A stretch of DNA of 64,000 bases from Roseateles toxinivorans (GTDB lineage: Bacteria > Pseudomonadota > Gammaproteobacteria > Burkholderiales > Burkholderiaceae_C), in NCBI RefSeq assembly GCF_004362525.1, contig NZ_SNXS01000004.1, positions 646,839-710,838 of the forward strand, in the 5' to 3' direction. Under the pieces are notes generated by a model. That model did no database searches, had not been told where the DNA came from, and saw only the letters and a list, made by a program, of their open reading frames with translations. The position numbers and the translations under genes were made by a program. Numbering within the stretch: position 1 is the first letter of the stretch; every line of letters begins with the position of its first letter. This document shows positions 58,901 through 64,000 of the stretch, one piece after another.

Positions 58901-59649
58901 GTGCTGAGCGCGGTCATGTCATCGGTGCCCAGCCCGCGCAGGGCCACCGTGCTCAGCGCCTGCAGGTCGGCCGTCTCCAGATGGCGGACCTGCGCGGTCG
59001 TCAGCGCGGCAATCTGGCTGCTGCTCAGCGCGGCGAATTGCGAGCTGCCCATGGCATCGAGCGCGCGTGTGCTCAGCGCCTGCAGCTGCGCGCCGGTCAG
59101 CGCCGCGGCCTCGGCCGTGGTCAGGGCCGCCATCTGCGCGGTGCTCAGACCGGCCAGGGCCTCGGTGCTCAGCGCCGCCAGGTCGGCCGTCTGCAGCGCG
59201 CGTATCTGCGCCGTACCCAGGGCGGCGACCTGGTTGCTGCTCAGCGCCGCGAACTGGCTGGTGCTCAGGGCATTGAGCTCACCGGTGCCCAGCCTGTTGA
59301 TCTGCACGGTGGACAGATTGGCGACCTGTTCGCTGCTCAGGGCCGGCGTCTGCGCATCGGTCAGCGCAACGATATGGGCGGTGGACAGCGAGCGCAGATT
59401 GGCCGTTGTCAACGCGGCCAGGTCCTGGGTCTGCAGGGCCGCCATCTGCAGCGTCGTGATGCCCGGCGCTTGGGCGCTGCTCAGGTTGTTGAACTGCCCC
59501 GTGCTCAGTGCGTTCAGCTGCTGCGTGCTCATGGCCGCAATCTGCGCCGAGGTCAGTGCAGCCGCCTCGGCATCGCTGATGGCCAGCGGATCGGGCTGGG
59601 GCGCGGCGCTGAACAGCGCCAGCAGCTTCTTGCTCAGCCAACCTAGCAT
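55948..59649 (-). CDS. Giant octapeptide-repeat protein with C-terminal Ca-binding domain (I)
   Basis: 1233 residues. A short hydrophobic-basic start (MLGWLSKKLLALFSAA) is followed by about 120 exact 8-residue repeats (residues ~25-998), consensus L-S-T-A-Q-I-A-A, with hydrophobics at positions 1 and 6 and Ser/Thr at 2 and 3. In the C-terminal half, octads of the form E-T-x-D-L recur alternately after 10 and 7 octads (136-residue unit); the first half is less regular (10, 9, 7, 12, 7). The end domain (about 998-1233) begins LDLDGHGINT and has DxNxDG-type calcium sites (DRNHDGKVNNG, DGNHDGKLS, DSDHDGVTD), as in type I secretion substrates. No glycine-rich RTX nonapeptides, no Sec leader. Start has GGAG 7 bases upstream. 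The function is unknown; secretion by the type I system at 36-41 kb is inferred. Confidence 0.9.
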   Translation of the reverse strand: MLGWLSKKLLALFSAAPQPDPLAISDAEAAALTSAQIAAMSTQQLNALSTGQFNNLSSAQAPGITTLQMAALQTQDLAALTTANLRSLSTAHIVALTDAQTPALSSEQVANLSTVQINRLGTGELNALSTSQFAALSSNQVAALGTAQIRALQTADLAALSTEALAGLSTAQMAALTTAEAAALTGAQLQALSTRALDAMGSSQFAALSSSQIAALTTAQVRHLETADLQALSTVALRGLGTDDMTALSTGAMMALSSQQIASLNGLQLAALSSAQLGAIDSADITALSPVALRALLPEQLDGLKAGQVGALRAAQLNSLSAEQLLSLSTAQIAALATAELPGIAAVQLNALDPSQFAALTSAQASVLTAAQLRTIEMEDLAALRTAAIRALSADAIAALSAEAIVTLSSAQISALGSAQMSALSAQQIGAIEPADLAALSTTALRALSPGQMQGLSADQMMTLSTRQVASLGTDQVASLSNQALNAMSTGQFASLTTAQVAALTPAQVGGLELEDLASMSTASIRQLSTMAIEALSGDAIVALSSRQFAALSSSQMAALNALQIASIETQDLAALSTAAIRGLAASQLTGLTPEQMAALSTTQVAALSTVQVAGLGQEELNGLSTRQFASLGGSQVAALTTAQIQLMETADLNAISTVALRAMSTATFAALTPEGVAALSSRQFAALGSTQTAALSSEQIAAIETQDIGALSAAAFRALSPAQFGGLTVAQMGSLSTAQVATFTSEQLGSLATDTLNALGTQQFAALTSAQVSGFTTQQMQALESADLAALSTGAIGSLTLAAVHALGTEDIIALTTRQFSAFSSAQAASFSSEQLGAIETQDLAALTPSALRSLNPSQIAGLSTQQMAALTPAQVSTLTTDQVAALSTEDLNALGTAPFLRLTTAHIAALSVDQIGHLATDHFAVLSTGQISALTTAQARALSTENIVALTTQQVPGLETADIASMGTHQIAAFEGSEVSVMSGAQLAAFLLATPLMLDLDGHGINTLSAAQGVDFDLHHIGQAGRFGWVAPGDGLLVMDRNHDGKVNNGSELFGGATLLPDGTRAHNGFSALAQHDGNHDGKLSAADAAFKDLRIWVDSDHDGVTDAGELKLLSDYQIVSLDLHAQAGTQTDNGNVLGLVSSYTRADGSQHALADVWLAGQAPEAAKAAATPALNEVLAAPSGSLLPATPGPHETAPVAAGAESSPAGLLHPVLELHLWRDDRHHWMTMI
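56657..59577 (-). repeat. 24-bp (octapeptide) coding repeat array, gene I
   Basis: Continuous array of about 120 units of 24 bp within the first octad gene; there are no spacers and the frame never breaks. Higher-order period 408 bp (17 octads) in the 5' to 3' second half of the gene. Unit-to-unit DNA identity is moderate, so the array is older than that of the neighbour. Confidence 0.9.
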
Positions 59650-59749
59650 GGCTGCGCTCCGGCGCGCCGTGGTGATGGACGCCCTTGCGATGAATTCATG
59701 GCGGCTTGGGGCATGGAGCTATGGAGCCGGCAGACCTTGTTGCAATCAG

Positions 59750-59785
59750 CCATCGGCCCGCCACAGTGAAGCGGCGGGCCGATGG
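59750..59785. terminator. 13-bp perfect hairpin between the two octad genes
   Basis: CCATCGGCCCGCC and its exact complement flank a 10-base loop, 40 bases after the stop of the second octad gene and about 100 bases before the start of the first (both on the minus strand). No T-run follows on that strand. It could stop or attenuate transcription between the genes, or protect the 3' end of the longer mRNA. Confidence 0.6.
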
Positions 59786-59825
59786 TCCCGAGCCTGTGCA
59801 TCCCGGGATCTCAGGCAGGCAATCC

Positions 59826-62800
59826 TCAGATCAGCGGCAGGTGCTTGTTGTCGTCCTCGTCAAGTCGGCGCTGGGCCAGGAACAGATTGTCAACCGCGTG
59901 GCTGGTCGGCGCCGGAGTCGTGGCCGCCGGGCTGGCTCCACCGTGCAGCACATCGGCCGTCGGTGCCGCCAGCAGGTCGGACAGCTGGACATCGCTGGCC
60001 GCCTCGGTTGCCTTGTCTTTGCTGAACCAGACGTCGGCCATCGCATGCTGCGTGCCATCGGTCGTGGTGTAGCTGGAGACCAGGCCCAGCAGGTTGCCGT
60101 TGTCGACTTCCGTGCCCTTGACCGCATTCAGGCTCAGGTCCTGGATGCTGTACTCGGTCAGCAGCCTCAGCTCGCCGGCGTCGGTCTTGCCGTCGTGGTT
60201 GGCGTCAACCCAGACGCGCAGGTCGCTGAAGCCGGTGTCGAGTGCGCTGAGCTTGCCGTCATGGTTGACGTCCATCTCGGCCATGGCCATATAGCCGTTA
60301 GCGGCATGCTTGCCATTGGCCAGTATGGTGCCCACTCCGAACAGCTCGGAGCCATTGTTGATGACGCCGTCGTGATTGCGGTCCATCACCAGCAGGCCGT
60401 CGCCGCCCGCCGTCCAGCCCACCTTGCTGACGTTGCCGGTGCCGGTCAGGTCGAAGTTCACGCCCTGGGCCGCGGCCGAGGTCTGGATGCCCTTGCCATC
60501 CAGGTCCAGCACGATGGGAGTGACCGAGAACAGGGCCGCGAGCTGGTTGGAGCTCATGGCCTGGACGTCCTCGTTCTCGAAGGCGTTGACCTGGGTCATC
60601 GTCATCGAGGCGATGTCACGGGTTTCCAGCGCCACCACCTGCTGCGTCGTCAGGCCGACGATCTGTTCCGTCGTCAGCGCCGCGGCCTGGGCCGTGGTCA
60701 TGTTGATGATCTGGTTGGCCGTCAGCGCCGAGATGTGGTCGGTGGTGATCGAGGTCCACTGCTCGGTGGTCAGCGCCGCGATACCGGCCGAGTTGAAGGC
60801 TGCCAGGTCGGCGGTCTCCAGGTTGGCGATCTGCGTCGTCGTCAGGCTTTGCACCTGGGCCGTCGTCATGAAGGCGAACTGCGAGTTCGTGAACGCGTTC
60901 AGGTCTTCGGTGGCCAGGCCCGAGATCTGGGCGGTGGTCAGCGAATTGACCTGGCCGGCCAGCGAGGTCAGCTGGGTGGTCGTCAGCTCGGCCAGTTGGT
61001 CGTCGGTCAGCGCGCGCAGCGAGGTCGATGCCAGGGCCCGCAGGTCTTGGGTGTCGATGGCCGAGATCTGTGCCGTGGTGATGGCCACGACCTGGGCGGT
61101 ATTGAGCGCAGCGAAGTGCTGGGTGCTCAGTGCCACCAGGTCAACAGTGTCCAGCGAGGCGATCTGCAGGGTGCTGAAGCCGGCGATCTGGCCGCTGGCC
61201 AGGGTGGCGAACTGCTCCGAACCCAGCGTGTTCAGGTCACCTGTGCTCAGCCCATTGATCTGCGCCGTTGACAGCGCGGTGATCTGTGCCGAGCTCAGGG
61301 CCTGCAGTTGATCGGAGCCCATGCCATCGAGCTGATCGGAGCTGAGGCTGCGCACGGCGGCCGTGCTCAGCGAACGCAGGTCGGCGGTCTCGATGGCAGC
61401 GATCTGCGCGGTCGAGAAGTTGCCGATCTGTGCCGAGCTCAGCGAAGCCACCTGGGCTGAGCCCAGCGCGACGATGTCGGCGGTCGCAAGGCCCAGCAGC
61501 TGATCGCTGCTCAGCGAGTTGATCTGAGCGGTGGTCAGTGCTGCGACAGCCTCGGTGTCCATCGCCGAGATCTGGTCGGAGCTGAGGGCACGCAGCGCCG
61601 CCGTGCTGATGGCACGCAGGTCGGCCGTTTCCAGCGTCGAGATCTGGGCCGTGCTCAGTGCCGCAGTCTGCGTCGAGGTCAGCGCAGCGAACTGCGTGGC
61701 TCCCAGCGCATTGAGGTCCTCGGTGCTCAGGTTCTGGATCTGGGCGCTGTCCAGCGCGGCCACCTGTGCCGTGGTCAGACGGGCAAACTGGTCGGTCGTC
61801 AGCATGTTCAGATCGCCGGTGCTCAGATCTCCAATCTGGGCGGTGGTCAGCGCGGTGATCTGGGCCGAGGTCAGCGCCTGCAGCTGGTCGGAGCTCAGTG
61901 CATCCATCTGATCCGAGCTCAGGGCACGCACAGCAGCCGTGCTCAGCGAGCGCAGGTCGGCGGTCTCGATGGCAGCGATCTGCGCGGTCGAGAAGGTGCC
62001 AATCTGGGCCGAGGTCAGCGAGCCCACCTGGCTGGCGCTCAGGGCCACGACATCGGCGGTTTCCAGGCCCGCCATCTGGTCGGTCGTCAGCGAGTTGATC
62101 TGCGCCGTGGTCAGGGCCGCCACCTCCTCGGTGCTCAGGGCCTTGATCTGGTCGGAGGCAAAACCGCGCATCGCTGCCGTGCTCAGGGCACGCAGGTCGG
62201 CGGTCTCTAGGGTCGAGACCTGGGCGGTGCTCATTGCCTGGGCCTGGGCCGAGGTCAGGGCCGCGAACTGGCCGGTGCCCAACGCATTCAGGTCATCGGT
62301 GCTCAGATTGGTGATCTGCTCGGTGCTCAGGGCCGCGACCTGCGCCGTGGTCAGGCGAACCATCTGATCGGTGGTCAAGGTGCCCAGGTCGGCGGTGTTC
62401 AAGCCGCTGATCTGGCCGGTGGACAGAGCGGTGATCTGGGCCGAGCTCAGCGCTTGCAACTGGTCGGTGGTCAGCGCATCGAGCTGGGCCGAGCTGAGGC
62501 TGCGCACGGCGGCCGTGCTCAGGGCACGCAGATCGGCAGTCTCGATCGCGGCGATCTGTGCCGTGCCGAGGTTGGCAACCTGCGCCGAGCCCAGGGCAGC
62601 GACCTGGGCCGAGCCCAGGGCCACTATGGAGGCGGTGTTCAGGCCCAGGAACTGATCCGGGTTGGTGGTCAGCGCGGCGATCTGTGCGGTCGTCAGCGCG
62701 GCCACTTCTTCGGTGGTCAGTGCCTTGATCTGGTCGGAGCTCATGGCGCGCAGCGCAGCGGTGCTGAGGGCGCGCAGATCGGCCGTTTCCAGGGTCGAGA

Positions 62801-64000
62801 CCTGGGCGGTGCTCAGTGCGGCCGCCTGACCGGTGGTCAGCGCAGCAAACTGTGCCGTGCCGAGTGCGTTCAGGTCATCGGTGGTCAGATTGGTGATCTG
62901 GGCCGAGCTCAAGGTGGCCACCTGGGCGGTGCTCAGCTTGGCGAACTGGTCGGAGGTCAGGACGTTCAGGTCGTTGGTGCTCAGACCGCTCAGCTGGCCG
63001 GTGCTCAGCGCCTGCAACTGGGCCGAGCTCAGCGCCTGCAGCTGTTCCGAGGTCAGCGCATCGAGCTGGTCGGAGCTCAGTGCCCGCACCGAGGCGGTGC
63101 TCAGCGAGCGCAGGTCGGCAGTCTCGATCACCGAGATATTGGCGGTCGAGAAGTTGCCGATCTGGGCCGAGGTCAGCGAAGCGACCTGGGTCGAACTCAG
63201 GGCCACGATGTCGGCTGTTTCCAGGCCGGCCATCTGGTCCGTGGTCAGCGAGTTGACCTGGGCCGTGCTCAGGGCGCCCACCTCCTCGGTGGTCATGGCC
63301 TTGATCTGGTCGGAGCTCATGGCACGCAGGGCTGCCGTGCTGATGGCTCGCAGATCAGCCGTTTCCAGCGTCGAGATCTGGGCCGTGCTCAGTGCGGCTG
63401 CCTGGGCCGAGGTCATGGCGGCGAACTGGGCGGTACCCAGCGCGTTCAGGTCGTCCGTGGTCAGGTTGTTGATCTGGGCAGTGCCCAGGGTCGCCACCTG
63501 AGCGGTGCTCATGCGGGCGAACTGGTCGCTGGTCAGGGTGTTCAGATCACCGGTGCTCAGCGAGTTCAGCTGGCTGGTGGACAGCGCGGTGATCTGGGCC
63601 GAGGACAGGCCTTGCAATTGCTCCGAGGTCAGGGCATCAAGCTGGGCGGAGCTGAGGCTGCGCACGCCGGCCGTGCTCATCGCTCGCAGATCGGCGGTCT
63701 CGATCGCGGCGATCTGTGCCGTGCCGAGGTTGGCGACCTGCGCCGAGCCCAGGGCAGCGACCTGGGCCGAGCCCAGGGCCACTATGGAGGCGGTGTTCAG
63801 GCCCAGGAACTGATCCGGGTTGGTGGTCAGCGCGGCGATCTGTGCGGTCGTCAGGGCGGCCACTTCTTCGGTGGTCAGTGCCTTGATCTGGTCCGAGCTC
63901 ATCGCACGCAGCGCAGCGGTGCTGAGGGCGCGCAGATCGGCCGTTTCCAGGGTCGAGACCTGGGCGGTGCTCAGTGCGGCCGCCTGACCGGTGGTCAGAG
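59826..64000 (-). CDS. Giant octapeptide-repeat protein with C-terminal Ca-binding domain (II), 5' end outside
   Basis: The frame is open up to the right edge, so more than 1390 residues are visible and the start is missing; a Met at 63902 is inside the repeats and not the start. About 145 octads are visible, same consensus as the neighbour but arranged in 24-octad units of 14+10, each part opened by ETADLR (192 residues, 576 bp). One octad is expanded to ten residues (TTNPDQFLGL), in two copies. From about 60520 comes the end domain (IVLDLDGKGIQT) with DRNHDGVINNG, DVNHDGKLS and DANHDGKTD. The last residues (RLDEDDNKHLPLI) differ from those of the neighbour. Likely type I secreted. Confidence 0.92.
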   Translation of the reverse strand, partial: LTTGQAAALSTAQVSTLETADLRALSTAALRAMSSDQIKALTTEEVAALTTAQIAALTTNPDQFLGLNTASIVALGSAQVAALGSAQVANLGTAQIAAIETADLRAMSTAGVRSLSSAQLDALTSEQLQGLSSAQITALSTSQLNSLSTGDLNTLTSDQFARMSTAQVATLGTAQINNLTTDDLNALGTAQFAAMTSAQAAALSTAQISTLETADLRAISTAALRAMSSDQIKAMTTEEVGALSTAQVNSLTTDQMAGLETADIVALSSTQVASLTSAQIGNFSTANISVIETADLRSLSTASVRALSSDQLDALTSEQLQALSSAQLQALSTGQLSGLSTNDLNVLTSDQFAKLSTAQVATLSSAQITNLTTDDLNALGTAQFAALTTGQAAALSTAQVSTLETADLRALSTAALRAMSSDQIKALTTEEVAALTTAQIAALTTNPDQFLGLNTASIVALGSAQVAALGSAQVANLGTAQIAAIETADLRALSTAAVRSLSSAQLDALTTDQLQALSSAQITALSTGQISGLNTADLGTLTTDQMVRLTTAQVAALSTEQITNLSTDDLNALGTGQFAALTSAQAQAMSTAQVSTLETADLRALSTAAMRGFASDQIKALSTEEVAALTTAQINSLTTDQMAGLETADVVALSASQVGSLTSAQIGTFSTAQIAAIETADLRSLSTAAVRALSSDQMDALSSDQLQALTSAQITALTTAQIGDLSTGDLNMLTTDQFARLTTAQVAALDSAQIQNLSTEDLNALGATQFAALTSTQTAALSTAQISTLETADLRAISTAALRALSSDQISAMDTEAVAALTTAQINSLSSDQLLGLATADIVALGSAQVASLSSAQIGNFSTAQIAAIETADLRSLSTAAVRSLSSDQLDGMGSDQLQALSSAQITALSTAQINGLSTGDLNTLGSEQFATLASGQIAGFSTLQIASLDTVDLVALSTQHFAALNTAQVVAITTAQISAIDTQDLRALASTSLRALTDDQLAELTTTQLTSLAGQVNSLTTAQISGLATEDLNAFTNSQFAFMTTAQVQSLTTTQIANLETADLAAFNSAGIAALTTEQWTSITTDHISALTANQIINMTTAQAAALTTEQIVGLTTQQVVALETRDIASMTMTQVNAFENEDVQAMSSNQLAALFSVTPIVLDLDGKGIQTSAAAQGVNFDLTGTGNVSKVGWTAGGDGLLVMDRNHDGVINNGSELFGVGTILANGKHAANGYMAMAEMDVNHDGKLSALDTGFSDLRVWVDANHDGKTDAGELRLLTEYSIQDLSLNAVKGTEVDNGNLLGLVSSYTTTDGTQHAMADVWFSKDKATEAASDVQLSDLLAAPTADVLHGGASPAATTPAPTSHAVDNLFLAQRRLDEDDNKHLPLI
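60521..64000 (-). repeat. 24-bp (octapeptide) coding repeat array, gene II
   Basis: About 145 visible units of 24 bp with a 576-bp super-period. Parts are nearly identical at DNA level: 62503-62840 against 63661-63998 shows about ten mismatches in 338 bases by eye, at an offset of 1158 bp. This offset equals two super-units plus the 6-bp expansion, which points to recent duplication by unequal recombination. Confidence 0.9.

Noticed and set aside
56062..61271. Long plus-strand open frames (1194, 374 and 521 codons) opposite the octad genes
   Set aside because: They arise because the repeated 24-bp unit is GC-rich and lacks stops in the antisense frames; products are Arg/Gly/Gln-rich low-complexity chains without domains, while the minus strand gives a regular repeat and a recognisable calcium-binding domain.
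55948..64000. CRISPR array
   Set aside because: The 24-bp period is regular, but there are no unique spacers, no cas genes, and the array is one uninterrupted reading frame.
55948..64000. Pentapeptide repeats, TAL-effector repeats or RTX nonapeptides
   Set aside because: The period is 8 residues throughout; A(D/N)Lxx pentads, 34-residue units and GGxGxD motifs are absent.

Overview
The window is high-GC, densely coded DNA, most likely from the chromosome of a betaproteobacterium in the Burkholderiales; a Roseateles/Paucibacter-like relative would fit. The guess rests on GC content, the map-glnD-mnmH order, the rubrerythrin/Fe-S reductase/DUF3501 trio and the style of the proteins; no rRNA or species-specific marker is present. 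There is one tRNA, no insertion sequence, no CRISPR array and no prophage gene.

Left part (about 0-34 kb): mainly housekeeping and metabolic genes in short operons. These include a Tat-exported dienelactone-hydrolase-like enzyme, a TPR methyltransferase, a PLP sulfur-amino-acid enzyme, a hemerythrin protein divergent from a ribbon-helix-helix regulator and a PHA depolymerase (with a perfect 16-bp palindrome just before the regulator), a diguanylate cyclase, tRNA-Ala(CGC) with its terminator, the rubrerythrin-(Fe-S)-DUF3501 operon, mnmH-glnD-map, purL, a CHASE/PAS histidine kinase, an acyltransferase-rlmB-sirtuin-upp run, a two-gene chromate transporter behind a hydroxyacid dehydrogenase, and a penicillin acylase.

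Middle part (34-41 kb): a four-gene block encodes a SPINDLY/OGT-type TPR glycosyltransferase followed by a complete type I secretion system (ABC exporter with an inactive C39-like domain, HlyD-type adaptor, TolC-type outer-membrane protein). Two small coiled-coil genes run back toward tolC.

Right-middle part (42-56 kb): a 14-gene co-directional cluster makes and transfers a decorated amino sugar. It has two acyl carrier proteins, a FabH-like synthase, a ketoreductase, a MaoC-ketoreductase fusion, an FkbH-like HAD enzyme, an acyl-activating ligase, an MBL hydrolase, a methyltransferase, a GNAT acyltransferase, a dTDP-sugar 3,4-ketoisomerase and its aminotransferase, two glycosyltransferases and an AlgX/AlgJ-like O-acetyltransferase relative. 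Two copies of a ~265-bp double-hairpin element sit in the only long non-coding gaps of this cluster (44468-44809 and 49809-50162).

Right end (56-64 kb): two giant genes on the minus strand, the second cut by the window edge, encode proteins built almost wholly of an exact 8-residue repeat (consensus L-S-T-A-Q-I-A-A) closed by a DxNxDG calcium-binding domain typical of type I secretion substrates. The octads are organised in higher-order units: 10+7 octads in one protein and 14+10 in the other. My main inference is that the OGT, the type I exporter, the sugar/acyl cluster and the Ser/Thr-rich octad proteins form one surface system: secreted, possibly glycosylated, calcium-binding repeat proteins. 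The sequence shows the parts and their arrangement; the functional link is not shown.
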